Positions 18,616 through 27,479 of a stretch of 64,000 nucleotides of DNA are shown here, one piece after another; position 1 is the first letter of the stretch; every line of letters starts with the position of its first letter. Made by a program: the position numbers and the translations under genes. This DNA comes from Siminovitchia thermophila (GTDB lineage Bacteria > Bacillota > Bacilli > Bacillales > Bacillaceae_C): positions 1 through 64,000 of the forward strand of contig NZ_JAFBFH010000003.1 of assembly GCF_016909185.1 (NCBI RefSeq), written 5' to 3'. Under the pieces are notes generated by a model. That model saw only the letters and a program-made list of their open reading frames with translations, was not told the DNA's origin and made no database searches.

Positions 18616-19116
18616 TCATCCACCTTTAAAAAGCCCTCCTATTCCTTTTGCCATGTTGGATAACTGCGTTAGCGCATTCATCATTTGTCCGGCAGTATCA
18701 ACCATTTTATTAATGTCTAAACTCCCGCTTTGAGATTTAAATGAGTTTAGAATCGTTCCGAATTGGCTTGGAGGAGGCTTTGGAAAAATTCCCTGCTGCT
18801 GGTTGGGAATGGGATATGGTTGAGGGCCCATCCCATACTCTGGCATGGAAAACCCTTTGTCTTCTTCCGGCTGTAATGGGTTTTGAAACAATTGTGACTG
18901 AGTATTCGGCGTACCATATTGATGAGGCTGGCCCGCGCCGGCCATATACTGCCCGTTTAAAGTTTGCTGTTGAAGCGTAAAATTGGGAATTCCTCCATAA
19001 CCTTGCAACCCGATGGGCTGTCCTTCAAATCCTCCCGGCCCGTACGGTGTTGCATAATAATATGGAGAAGGGGTGTACCGTAACATATGTGGATAATGAC
19101 CATGAAAAAAATGCAT
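18616..19116 (-). CDS. yppG: YppG-like spore-associated protein
   Basis: The 166-residue protein starts with an aromatic stretch rich in His, Tyr and Pro, continues through a Gln-Gly-Pro-Asn-rich low-complexity middle, and ends in an ordered region containing QFGTILNSFKS and a Gly-rich tail (GIGGLFKGG). This matches the YppG family, which is known from spore-formers and has no defined biochemical role. It is longer than I recall for B. subtilis YppG (about 125 residues) because of the low-complexity middle. GGGGAGG precedes the ATG. Position beside yppF and yppE matches B. subtilis order. Confidence 0.8.
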   Translation of the reverse strand: MHFFHGHYPHMLRYTPSPYYYATPYGPGGFEGQPIGLQGYGGIPNFTLQQQTLNGQYMAGAGQPHQYGTPNTQSQLFQNPLQPEEDKGFSMPEYGMGPQPYPIPNQQQGIFPKPPPSQFGTILNSFKSQSGSLDINKMVDTAGQMMNALTQLSNMAKGIGGLFKGG

Positions 19117-19307
19117 AATCCTCCCCTGCCTTTACTGCTTAAGTCAATCTATTTTATGCCCATAGGCAGATTATTGTGCCATAATATAAATCATATATGA
19201 AAGCGTTGTCGAAATGTCGAACCTTTTGTCTGAAGTCTCACTTTTCTATAAAATGGCAAACCGGAAAAATTATGTTACTATAAAAAAAAAGCCTAGGAGG
19301 AATGTAC

Positions 19308-19514
19308 ATGTCAATTCACGAATTAAAGCAAAAGTTTATGATGAAAAGGTCACATGCAATTGAGGATGTCAGCCAACTGTTGGACTTTGCAAAGCAAACA
19401 TACATTAACAATGAAATTACTGTTAAGGAATTTCGAAACATAATTCGTGAATTGGAAGCTCTCGGTGCTAGAAATCCAGAACCCGTTTATCAAACTGAAA
19501 AATCAAGCAACTGA
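19308..19514 (+). CDS. yppF: YppF-family small protein
   Basis: This 68-residue soluble, helical protein matches the YppF family of Bacillus in length and in the pattern LLDFAKQTYINNEI...YR/FRNIIRELE. No biochemical role is known. The ATG at 19308 is preceded by TAGGAGG at seven bases; an ATG six bases earlier is too close. The gene is read opposite to yppG and yppE and ends at a bidirectional terminator. Confidence 0.8.
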   Translation: MSIHELKQKFMMKRSHAIEDVSQLLDFAKQTYINNEITVKEFRNIIRELEALGARNPEPVYQTEKSSN

Positions 19515-19557
19515 TAGAGACCAAACAATTATTTGGAAACGATTACAAATAGAGAGA

Positions 19558-19597
19558 AAATAAATCCCCTGACGTCTGTCAGCGGGATTTATTTTCG
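19558..19597. terminator. Bidirectional terminator between yppF and yppE
   Basis: AAATAAATCCC and GGGATTTATTT pair around an inner CTGAC/GTCAG stem. The yppE stop codon lies inside the 3' arm region. T-rich tails are present on both strands. Confidence 0.8.
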
Positions 19598-19950
19598 TTG
19601 ATTTCCTCCATAATCCGGTGTAAAACATATTCAATTGATTGAATATGGCTCTTGAATCTTTTGAGACTCGAATCAGGATAAAAGGAGCGGATAGATACCA
19701 TTTGGATGTTTTCTGCCGTATGTTTGATTTGTTGAGGAAATAGATTTTTGGGCGCGCAGGCAATCGTCCATTGGACCGCTAAAGGTTCCCATTTCTCACA
19801 AAGCTGCTTTACTTTGTCGGCAAACGGCTTTACCTCTCCAAAAAAATCACCCTCCACTCCGGTTTCCCGAGAGTTGTGAAAGTTTGACGAAGCTTCATGA
19901 CAATAATGAAGAAGTTGTTCCGTCCATTTTTTTAATTGTACCTCATCCAT
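19579..19950 (-). CDS. yppE: YppE (DUF1798) family protein
   Basis: The 123-residue protein is predicted to be all-helical and matches the YppE family by length, position and the segments WTEQLLHYCHEA and FADKVKQLCEKWEPLAV. Its function is unknown; it is cytoplasmic with no signal peptide. GGGAG lies nine bases before the ATG. It is separated by about 90 bases from the next upstream gene on the same strand, so cotranscription is possible. Confidence 0.8.
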   Translation of the reverse strand: MDEVQLKKWTEQLLHYCHEASSNFHNSRETGVEGDFFGEVKPFADKVKQLCEKWEPLAVQWTIACAPKNLFPQQIKHTAENIQMVSIRSFYPDSSLKRFKSHIQSIEYVLHRIMEEINENKSR

Positions 19951-20043
19951 TTCAATCAGCTCCCGTAATAAAAAGGAGCAGCTTTTTAGCTGCTGGCTTC
20001 ATTTTACAAGCTGCCGGAATGCAATTCAAGTATCGTGGACGTT

Positions 20044-20250
20044 TCAGGACACTTGATAGCGCCTGATCTTTTCTCTCGCTTTCGCCAACTCCAATTGAGC
20101 CAGCTTTTTTCCAATTTCATTATTTTCCTTCGTTATGACCGCTCCTAACCTTGTTTCCTCATTTTTTACACGATGGGCAATTTGTTGTTCCAACCGATTT
20201 AATTGCGCCTTGATTTCTTCCAGCTTGTCGATACAGTCCTGTTTATTCAT
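20044..20250 (-). CDS. Small coiled-coil protein at the yppD position
   Basis: The 68-residue product is a continuous charged helix (heptad-like LEEIKAQLNRLEQQIAHR) with no membrane segment. I cannot place it in a family by sequence, but it occupies the site of yppD between yppE and recU in B. subtilis order. The start at ATG 20250 has GGGGGG seven bases upstream; the frame remains open to 20298 without another ribosome binding site. Confidence 0.65.
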   Translation of the reverse strand: MNKQDCIDKLEEIKAQLNRLEQQIAHRVKNEETRLGAVITKENNEIGKKLAQLELAKAREKIRRYQVS

Positions 20251-20637
20251 TATGAATCCCCCCATGAAACTGTTGGGTAATGTATTCTTCCTTTTCAAAG
20301 AACTTCCTGCCTTGGTGACAAAACTAGAAGCAAATCGTCAAATGTTCTTGTTTATTTCACCTCGTGCTAATGATGTAAAAGTGTGATGGATTATGCAATA
20401 GAATATCAATGTAAAAAACTGGATATATTGGAAAATCATTATAAACCATTTACTTTTCCTTTAAATACTTCCTGACAGGATAAATTTGTTATAAAATGTT
20501 CTTTGGAATAAGGAAGGCTCTTTTAGATACCCTTTAGACCGGCTCTTGTTCCTTTTATTTTCATATGTTCTCAATTTCTTATTTTTATTCGTTTTTTTCT
20601 GCTATGATATAATTTAGTCCATAAAGGGGGATGAAAC
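20251..20637. other. Divergent intergenic region before recU
   Basis: No gene is visible. A TATAAT hexamer at 20608-20613 is a plausible -10 element for recU, with a poor -35. A yppC gene, which I would expect in this region from B. subtilis order, is absent. Confidence 0.5.
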
Positions 20638-21249
20638 ATGGAATTTCATTATCCTAATGGCCGTAAATACGAAAACCTGTCCGCGGCAAAGCAAAAAACC
20701 CCGGACACGACTGCAGCCACTAATTACAGTAACAGAGGCATGACGTTGGAGGAAGATCTTAATGAAACAAATCGGTATTATTTGACCAGTGGAATAGCTG
20801 TCATTCATAAAAAACCGACTCCGGTCCAAATTGTTCATGTGGACTATGCCAAAAGAAGCACGGCAGTCATCAAGGAAGCTTACTTTCGCCAAGCATCCAC
20901 GACGGATTACAACGGTGTATGTGAAGGCAAGTATATAGATTTTGAGGCAAAAGAAACAAAAAGCAAGACATCATTTCCGTTAAAAAATTTTCACTCCCAT
21001 CAAATTGAACATATGCATCATGTTGTCAAGCAAAATGGAATAGCTTTCGTCATCATTAGATTTTCGACAACCGAAGAGATATTTTTGCTTGAAAGCAAGT
21101 TTTTATTTGCATATTGGGATCGCATGATATCCGGAGGCCGAAAGTCAATCTCCAAAAAAGAGATTGTAGCGCACGGGCATAAAATTAAGCTAGGCTATAG
21201 GCCGAGAATCGACTATTTGAAAATTATACGTGAGATTTATGCATTTTAA
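20638..21249 (+). CDS. recU: Holliday junction resolvase RecU
   Basis: The 203-residue protein begins [11 protein letters not shown] and contains [14 protein letters not shown], the catalytic block [21 protein letters not shown] (with the D-E-K metal site) and [14 protein letters not shown]. RecU cleaves four-way DNA junctions and also assists RecA during recombination and chromosome segregation. AAGGGGG precedes the ATG by eight bases. ponA starts 42 bases downstream, the recU-ponA pair being conserved in Bacillus. Confidence 0.96.
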   Translation: MEFHYPNGRKYENLSAAKQKTPDTTAATNYSNRGMTLEEDLNETNRYYLTSGIAVIHKKPTPVQIVHVDYAKRSTAVIKEAYFRQASTTDYNGVCEGKYIDFEAKETKSKTSFPLKNFHSHQIEHMHHVVKQNGIAFVIIRFSTTEEIFLLESKFLFAYWDRMISGGRKSISKKEIVAHGHKIKLGYRPRIDYLKIIREIYAF

Positions 21250-21291
21250 ACAAAATAGACTTCTTAAACATTGAAAGCGGGGATTCTTTAT

Positions 21292-23976
21292 ATGGCAGAC
21301 AAGTTTCAAACACGGACAGAACGTCGAAAAGTAACAAAACAAAAAAAACAAAAAAAGCCAAAAAGCTTTCTGAAAAAAACTTTTCTTTTCGTTGTCATAC
21401 TCATGTTTGCAGGATTGGTAACAGGGGCCGGAACCTTTGCATGGTATGTGAAAGATGCTCCGAAACTGGATAAAAAGTTGCTCGTTGATCCGGTTGCATC
21501 TGAATTGCTGGATATAAACGGTGAAGTATTTACAACACTGGGAACGGAGCGCCGGGACTATGTTGAGATTGACCAGATTCCACAATTAGTGAAAGACGCG
21601 GTACTTGCCACGGAAGACGTGAGATTTTATAAACATCACGGAATTGACTTTAGAAGAATTGCAGGGGCCGTACTTGCGAACTTCTCTCGGGGATTTGGAT
21701 CGGAAGGAGCTTCCACCTTGACCCAACAAGTCGTCAAGCGTTCATTTTTGTCAGATGAAAAAACGCTAAAAAGAAAAGCTCAAGAAGCATGGCTTGCTTT
21801 TCAATTGGAAAAACAATATACCAAAGACCAGATTTTTGAGATATATGTGAACAAAATATATTATTCCAGCGGTGTTCATGGAATAGAAACAGCCTCCAAG
21901 TATTATTTCGGAAAGCCGCTGGATAAGCTTGAGCTCCAAGAAGCTGCATTCCTTGCGGGACTGCCGCAAAGCCCAAACAGATATAACCCGTACGAGTACC
22001 CGGAAAGGGCGGATAAACGCAAGAATATTGTGCTGTCCCTCATGCACCAGCATGGCAAAATTTCCAAAGAACAAATGGAAAAGGCAAAGAACATATCCGT
22101 CACCGAAACGCTCGTTCCTGAAGAAGAAAATCGAAAAGACTCTTACAAATATGATTCCTTTGTTGATCAGGTCATAAAAGAAGTTGAAGCACTTGGAGAT
22201 TACAATGTATTTTCTGATGGGCTAAAGATATATACAACTCTCGACCCCGATGCACAACAGTATACTGAAAAAATGTTATACACGAATGAAGTCGTCCAAT
22301 ATCCCGATGAGAAATTTCAAGCGGGAATTGTTCTGATGGATACCAAAACAGGAGAGGTAAGAGCGATTGGTGGCAACCGCAACAAAGACGTAAAGCGCGG
22401 GCGGAATTACGCTACACAGCTCAGCGACAAACAACCGGGATCGACTGTCAAACCAATTTTTGACTATGGTCCGGCCATAGAATATTTAAACTGGTCAACA
22501 TATGAACAAGTCAAAGACGAGCCTTATACGTATACAGGAGGCACGCCGATCAACAACTTTGACAACCGGCACCTTGGACAAATGTCGATAAGAGAAGCTT
22601 TATACCGCTCGAGAAACATTCCCGCGTTAAAAGCTTTCCAAGAAGCGGGAGCAGAAAATGTCAGAAAGTTTGCGGCGGGATTGGGCTTTGAAAATATCGA
22701 TATGACCGAATCCGATTCAATCGGAGGGGGAAAACAAAATCCGTCACCGTTTACTTTGGCCGGCGCGTTTGCCGCATTTGGAAATAACGGGATGTATCAT
22801 AAGCCGCACACGGTGAAAAAAATCGTGTTGATGGATGGAGAAACGGAAATTAAAAATAAAGTTGAACCGAAAATCGCTATGAAAGACTCTACTGCTTATA
22901 TGGTTACCGATATGCTGAAAGATGTACTTTCCTCTAAAGCAGGTGCTACCGGTAAAGCAGCGGCGATTCCTGGACTTCCTGTGGCCGGAAAAACGGGTAC
23001 GACAAACTATAGCAAAGCGGAAATGAGAGAATATAACATTCCGCGGGGAAGTTCTCCCGATTCATGGTTTGCCGGTTATACAACAAACTATACAGTTGCT
23101 GTTTGGACCGGATATGAAAAGCGGGAAAATCCAATTCTGCCGAAAGATTTAAAAATCGCCCAGCAACTGTTTAAAAACTTGATGAGACATGCATCTTCAG
23201 ACATTGAAACACCTGATTTTAAAATGCCAAAAAGCGTTGTACGAGCAGCTGTTGAAAAAGGCTCCAACCCGGCGAAAAAGCCAAGCAAACATACGCCTGA
23301 AAGCAATATCGTACACGAGCTGTTTGTAGCCGGAACCGAACCGAAACAAGTGTCACAGGCCTTTGACAAACTGGATGCTCCATCCGTCTCCGGCGAATAT
23401 AAAGAAGGAGAAAAAGCGGTTGTGTTTAATTGGTCGCATCCTGAATCAGGTGAGCTTAAGTTTCAGGTGAAAGTAAATATTGCAGGAACAGAAAAAGATC
23501 TTGGAGAAATATCGGATACAAGCTATACGATTAGCAATGTGGAGCCTGGCAAGACTTATTCGATCAAAGTGACTGCCGTGTCGGAATCGCAAACAAGCTC
23601 ACCAGGATCGGCAAGTGTCACGGTTCCATCCAACGAAGAGGATCAGAACGAAGAAGAACCAACAGACGGCGAAGAAGAACCCAATGAAGAAAATCCGCCT
23701 GCCGATAACGATCAAAACGGAAGCGGAAACGACAATCAAAACGACAATCAAAACGGGCAAAACAATAACAATAACAATAATCCTAATGATAATCAAAATG
23801 GGAATAACGGAAACAATAATGGGAATAACCCAAACCCTGGTAATAACCAAAATCCTGGCAATAACGGCAACCAGCAAGAAGGTGGCGATTCGGGCGAGAC
23901 CCCGGACGACAATACAGACCAATCCGGCGGCTCCCCTCCACAGGCCGTTCGCCCGGCGAATAGAATGACCGGGTAA
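21292..23976 (+). CDS. ponA: Penicillin-binding protein 1A/1B (class A)
   Basis: The 894-residue bifunctional enzyme has a basic cytoplasmic tail, one membrane helix (about residues 30-55), a GT51 glycosyltransferase domain (ATEDVRFYKHHGID, EGASTLTQQ) and a transpeptidase domain with GSTVKP (serine near 384), SRN and KTGTT (near 566). A fibronectin type III domain follows (about 690-775), then a disordered tail of Glu, Asn, Gln and Gly ending at residue 894. It polymerises and cross-links peptidoglycan and is the partner of GpsB. The start at ATG 21292 follows AGCGGGG; a TTG at 21271 is less likely. A very strong terminator follows. Confidence 0.96.
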   Translation: MADKFQTRTERRKVTKQKKQKKPKSFLKKTFLFVVILMFAGLVTGAGTFAWYVKDAPKLDKKLLVDPVASELLDINGEVFTTLGTERRDYVEIDQIPQLVKDAVLATEDVRFYKHHGIDFRRIAGAVLANFSRGFGSEGASTLTQQVVKRSFLSDEKTLKRKAQEAWLAFQLEKQYTKDQIFEIYVNKIYYSSGVHGIETASKYYFGKPLDKLELQEAAFLAGLPQSPNRYNPYEYPERADKRKNIVLSLMHQHGKISKEQMEKAKNISVTETLVPEEENRKDSYKYDSFVDQVIKEVEALGDYNVFSDGLKIYTTLDPDAQQYTEKMLYTNEVVQYPDEKFQAGIVLMDTKTGEVRAIGGNRNKDVKRGRNYATQLSDKQPGSTVKPIFDYGPAIEYLNWSTYEQVKDEPYTYTGGTPINNFDNRHLGQMSIREALYRSRNIPALKAFQEAGAENVRKFAAGLGFENIDMTESDSIGGGKQNPSPFTLAGAFAAFGNNGMYHKPHTVKKIVLMDGETEIKNKVEPKIAMKDSTAYMVTDMLKDVLSSKAGATGKAAAIPGLPVAGKTGTTNYSKAEMREYNIPRGSSPDSWFAGYTTNYTVAVWTGYEKRENPILPKDLKIAQQLFKNLMRHASSDIETPDFKMPKSVVRAAVEKGSNPAKKPSKHTPESNIVHELFVAGTEPKQVSQAFDKLDAPSVSGEYKEGEKAVVFNWSHPESGELKFQVKVNIAGTEKDLGEISDTSYTISNVEPGKTYSIKVTAVSESQTSSPGSASVTVPSNEEDQNEEEPTDGEEEPNEENPPADNDQNGSGNDNQNDNQNGQNNNNNNNPNDNQNGNNGNNNGNNPNPGNNQNPGNNGNQQEGGDSGETPDDNTDQSGGSPPQAVRPANRMTG

Positions 23977-24020
23977 AATAACCAACAAAAGAAAAAAGAG
24001 TGCACAAGAGGCGCCCTCCG

Positions 24021-24062
24021 CTTGTAGAGAAAGTCGACGCACTTTCTCTACAAGCTTTTTTA
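24021..24062 (+). terminator. Terminator of recU-ponA
   Basis: A perfect 14-bp stem (24021-24034 with 24041-24054) is followed by CTTTTTTAA on the plus strand. It converges on the nth terminator only 33 bases away. Confidence 0.95.
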
Positions 24063-24094
24063 ATAGGTGTGATTGTACAGAACATCGCTTGTTT

Positions 24095-24126
24095 AAAAAA
24101 AAGCTGTCGAGGTTCCCCTCAACAGC
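24095..24126 (-). terminator. Terminator of dnaD-nth
   Basis: GCTGTTGAGG and CCTCGACAGC form a 10-bp stem with a GGAA loop and are followed by eight T residues on the minus strand, immediately past the nth stop codon. Confidence 0.95.
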
Positions 24127-24127
24127 C

Positions 24128-24793
24128 TTATTCAGCCATTTGTTTTTCCATTTTCTTTATTCTTTTCTTCCCTTCCCTGCAAAGCTCCAACAGCGGACAA
24201 CTCGCACATTGCGGGTTTTGCGCTTTGCAATGGTAGCGGCCGAAAAAGATCATCCGATGATGGCTGATGGACCATTCTTCCTTCGGTATTTTTCGCATCA
24301 AAGTCTTTTCGACTTCCAGTACACTGTCTTTCCATCGGCAAAATCCCAAGCGTTTGCTGATCCTTTCCACGTGAGTATCTACAGCGATCGCCGGCACTCC
24401 AAATGCTACCGACACGACAACGTTAGCTGTTTTTCTGCCTACTCCGGGAAGCTGCATTAATTTGTCGCGGTCACTCGGTACGTTGCCATCATATTCGTTT
24501 ATCAGGATGCTACACAGCTTTCGAATGTTTTTCGCTTTATTTCTGAAGAGGCCGATTGAACGGATATCATTTTGAAGTTCTTCTTCGGAAACAGCCAAAT
24601 AATCTTCAGGTGTTTTATATTTTTCAAATAACGTTTTGGTTACCTTATTGACGAGAACGTCTGTACATTGAGCGGAAAGCAGCACCGCAATAACGAGTTC
24701 AAAAGGATTGGAATGATTTAGTTCACACTCGGCGTGCGGAAACATCTCACCCATCGTATCAAGACAATAGCGAATTTCTTGTTTAGTCAGCAA
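24128..24793 (-). CDS. nth: Endonuclease III (DNA glycosylase/AP lyase)
   Basis: The 221-residue enzyme has the helix-hairpin-helix LPGVGRKTA with the catalytic lysine, the catalytic aspartate in VDTHVER, and a C-terminal iron-sulfur cluster motif C-x6-C-x2-C-x5-C. It removes oxidised pyrimidines and nicks the abasic site. I placed the start at the TTG at 24793, where the N terminus aligns residue for residue with the B. subtilis protein; a GTG at 24805 is the alternative. dnaD lies 18 bases upstream. The ypoC gene that follows nth in B. subtilis is replaced by a terminator here. Confidence 0.94.
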   Translation of the reverse strand: MLTKQEIRYCLDTMGEMFPHAECELNHSNPFELVIAVLLSAQCTDVLVNKVTKTLFEKYKTPEDYLAVSEEELQNDIRSIGLFRNKAKNIRKLCSILINEYDGNVPSDRDKLMQLPGVGRKTANVVVSVAFGVPAIAVDTHVERISKRLGFCRWKDSVLEVEKTLMRKIPKEEWSISHHRMIFFGRYHCKAQNPQCASCPLLELCREGKKRIKKMEKQMAE

Positions 24794-24811
24794 TTCAATA
24801 AGCACCTGCCT

Positions 24812-25516
24812 TTATTGTTCCAGCCAGTTATAAAATGGTATTTTGTTGGAAGGCTCATGCGAAATGACTTTTGACCCCTGTTTAGTTGCCCTTTGTCTGA
24901 ATTGACTTCCTTGCATGCGAGCCTGCTCAATCGTTTTAACCCCATTTTTCTTCCAACTGAATAATATGCGGTCAATATAACGGAAATTTACTTTTCCCGA
25001 TATGACTGCCTCCCTTAACGCCGCTTTTATAATGGAGGGGTCCTGTTTGTCTTCATCCAGCCACATGGCGAGATTCTCGCATTCCATCGGGGAAAGGGGC
25101 CTGCCAAATTCCTGCTCAAAGACCGTGTATAAATCATGCTCATCATGAAGTGTATGTTCCAAGTCTTGTTGTTTTTTCTCCGCAATCAGTTCTTCCGCCA
25201 GCCGAATCCATAGAGGCTTCAAAGAATACTTTTCAAAACGGATTTTTTCCTCGGACATTCCCTCTTCTATGGCAATGAGCTGCATTTGGACGAGTTTCCC
25301 CAACATCGCAGAGCACTCATCCGCAGTGATGGACATCCGTTCACACAGTTGCTCGGGTGTTGGAAACTCGTTTCCCCGATCCATAAAGAATTGAATATGC
25401 AAAAGCAGCACCAACTCTTTTTCGTCAAGGCCGATTTGTTTATATTTGTTTAACAACACACTTGGTATTTGAACCATACCTTCTTCCATCCACGATACAA
25501 TCATTTCTTTATCCAC
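24812..25516 (-). CDS. dnaD: DNA replication initiation protein DnaD
   Basis: The 234-residue protein has an N-terminal winged-helix oligomerisation domain and a C-terminal DnaD domain with FRYIDRILFSWKKNG and the terminal FYNWLEQ. DnaD helps load the replicative helicase at oriC and during restart. The start was set to the GTG at 25516: GAGGTG lies six bases before it and the N terminus then matches B. subtilis DnaD in length. An ATG at 25540 has no ribosome binding site. asnS, expected between aspB and dnaD, is not present. Confidence 0.93.
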   Translation of the reverse strand: MDKEMIVSWMEEGMVQIPSVLLNKYKQIGLDEKELVLLLHIQFFMDRGNEFPTPEQLCERMSITADECSAMLGKLVQMQLIAIEEGMSEEKIRFEKYSLKPLWIRLAEELIAEKKQQDLEHTLHDEHDLYTVFEQEFGRPLSPMECENLAMWLDEDKQDPSIIKAALREAVISGKVNFRYIDRILFSWKKNGVKTIEQARMQGSQFRQRATKQGSKVISHEPSNKIPFYNWLEQ

Positions 25517-25568
25517 ATTCAGCACCTCATCTTTATTCATGTGGAGAGTTTTTTTACTCCTTCGATGG

Positions 25569-25595
25569 AAAAACCACGTACAACATGCACGTGGC
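25569..25595 (-). terminator. Terminator between aspB and dnaD
   Basis: CCACGT and ACGTGG form the stem, followed on the minus strand by GGTTTTTCC. It separates aspB from the dnaD-nth pair. Confidence 0.8.
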
Positions 25596-25616
25596 TTGTA
25601 TAACGCAATGATCGGC

Positions 25617-26807
25617 TTATCGGCTCTTTTCTTTTACAAAAGAATGAATACGGCGGATTGCTTCTTCAAGCGACTCCAGCGCAGTTGCATATGAAAGCCT
25701 GATATTTTCCGGCGACCCAAAGCTTGATCCGGGCACTACAGCAACAAGGGCCTCTTCCAGCAATGCTCCGACAAAGCTGTCCACGTCCTCATAGCCGGTT
25801 ATCCGGGCAGCCTCCATTACGTTCGGATATAAATAAAAGGCTCCTTGCGGCTTCAGGCAAGTGACTCCCGGGATTTCATTCAGCTTTTTATATATGATGT
25901 TCATTCGTTCTTCAAAAGCTTGTCTCATCCGTTCAACCGGTTCCTGTGTCCCATTGTAGGCTTCGATAGCCCCGTACTGGGATGCCGCTGCCGGATTGGA
26001 TGTGGAGTGGCTGGCGACATCTGTCATCGCTTTAATGATGGCTTCATCACCCGCGGCGTATCCTATTCTCCAGCCCGTCATGGAATGTGATTTCGAAACA
26101 CCGTTAATGATGACGGTAATCGCCTTCAGTTCAGGTGAAATTTCCGCAATCGACACATGTTGGTTGCCGTCATATAAAAGCTTTTCGTATATTTCATCCG
26201 ATACGACAACGATGTTATGCCGCAAGCAGACTTCGCCGATTTCTTCCAATTCTTCTTTCGTATAAATCATGCCCGTCGGATTGCTCGGCGAGTTGATGAT
26301 GACAGCTTTTGTTTTTTGTGTAATGGCTGCTTTCAACTGTTGCGCTGTAATCTTGAAATGTTGGGATTCTTCGCCGGCAATATATACTGGCTTTCCTCCA
26401 GCCAGCTTTACCTGTTCCGGATAGCTTACCCAATACGGTGCGGGGATAATGACTTCATCCCCCTCATCCAAAATCACTTGAAAAAGGGTGTACAAAGCAT
26501 GTTTTGCGCCGTTTGTCACAATGATCTCCGCCGGCTTGTAATCAAGCCCTTGGTCTCTTTGCAGCTTTCCTATGATCGCTTTTTTCAATTCAGGCAAGCC
26601 GCCTGTTGCCGTATACTTCGTATGTCCTTCTTTCATGGAGCGGCTAGCCGCTTCAATGATGTTTTCCGGCGTATTAAAATCAGGCTCTCCAGCACCAAGG
26701 CCAATCACATCAAGCCCGTTTTGTTTTAATTCTTTTGCTTTGGCCGTGATGGCCAAAGTGGATGAGGGTGTAACTTTTGAAACACGGTTTGATAATTGAA
26801 TGTTCAT
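25617..26807 (-). CDS. aspB: Aspartate aminotransferase
   Basis: The 396-residue class I PLP aminotransferase begins with the RVSKVTPSSTLAI segment, has GAGEPDFNTP, NSPSNPTG and the Schiff-base lysine in NGVSKSHSMTG, and the terminal arginine region RLSYA. It interconverts aspartate and oxaloacetate with glutamate and 2-oxoglutarate. The ATG at 26807 was chosen because the family N terminus starts there; the upstream extension to 26864 overlaps ypmB's end region only as an open frame. It follows ypmB by 16 bases. Confidence 0.94.
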   Translation of the reverse strand: MNIQLSNRVSKVTPSSTLAITAKAKELKQNGLDVIGLGAGEPDFNTPENIIEAASRSMKEGHTKYTATGGLPELKKAIIGKLQRDQGLDYKPAEIIVTNGAKHALYTLFQVILDEGDEVIIPAPYWVSYPEQVKLAGGKPVYIAGEESQHFKITAQQLKAAITQKTKAVIINSPSNPTGMIYTKEELEEIGEVCLRHNIVVVSDEIYEKLLYDGNQHVSIAEISPELKAITVIINGVSKSHSMTGWRIGYAAGDEAIIKAMTDVASHSTSNPAAASQYGAIEAYNGTQEPVERMRQAFEERMNIIYKKLNEIPGVTCLKPQGAFYLYPNVMEAARITGYEDVDSFVGALLEEALVAVVPGSSFGSPENIRLSYATALESLEEAIRRIHSFVKEKSR

Positions 26808-26823
26808 GCCTATCCCTGCTTCC

Positions 26824-27300
26824 TTATAGATTTTCAATATTTCTCCACCATTTTCCGGTGTCAAAATGAATGTAATAATAATTTAAACGGGATTGATTGT
26901 CTAAATAGGACAATTCCCATACGGGGAGCTGTTTTTCCATGCCAAGCCTGACGCCAAGAATTTCCTTGGGCTGCTTTTCTTTCACCAGCATATCGATGGC
27001 TTCCTGCTTGGAAATGCCATCAGCCAGCTTTTTAGAGATGGTTTTTTCATCCTTTTTTTCCGGAATCCAAAAAACAACTTGTTCGCCCTTTTTTTCTTCT
27101 CCAATCAAAACATAATACGTTTGCGAACCGTTGTATAGATAAAAATCATCAATTTTCTTCAATTTTTCATCGGCGTTTATTCTTTGTTCCGCCTCTTTTC
27201 TGGCTTGTTTGACCGGATCCATCGCCTTTGTATATATGTATCCCCCTGCTCCTGCTAGAAGCAATAAGACTGAAAAAATGATAATAAGCCATTTATACAT
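26824..27300 (-). CDS. ypmB: YpmB-like membrane-anchored protein
   Basis: The 158-residue protein has one N-terminal membrane helix (about residues 4-24) and an extracytoplasmic domain with two PepSY-like repeats (DDFYLYNGSQTYYVLIGE and GVRLGMEKQLPVWELSY). It belongs to the YpmB family (DUF5590), whose function is unknown. GGGGG precedes the ATG at 27300. A TATAAT on the minus strand near 27411 is a possible promoter. The small gene ypmA, usually between dinG and ypmB, is not visible. Confidence 0.85.
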   Translation of the reverse strand: MYKWLIIIFSVLLLLAGAGGYIYTKAMDPVKQARKEAEQRINADEKLKKIDDFYLYNGSQTYYVLIGEEKKGEQVVFWIPEKKDEKTISKKLADGISKQEAIDMLVKEKQPKEILGVRLGMEKQLPVWELSYLDNQSRLNYYYIHFDTGKWWRNIENL

Positions 27301-27479
27301 GTAACATCCCCCATTTAACGGCGGGCGCCGAATACACAAATTTTGTTACTCATAATAAGCCGTTTGAAAGCCAAAATATCATTAAACAACGCATTGCTCA
27401 CCCATCATTATAACATGATGGGAATGACGTTATAAATACATTCTAGTCCACATTCCAGGAGCGTCGCAATTGCGGCGTT

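Noticed and set aside
23599-24042. 147-codon hydrophobic minus-strand frame opposite the ponA tail
   Set aside because: It is the shadow of the AAC/AAT-rich tail, which reads as Val/Ile on the other strand, and it crosses the ponA terminator.
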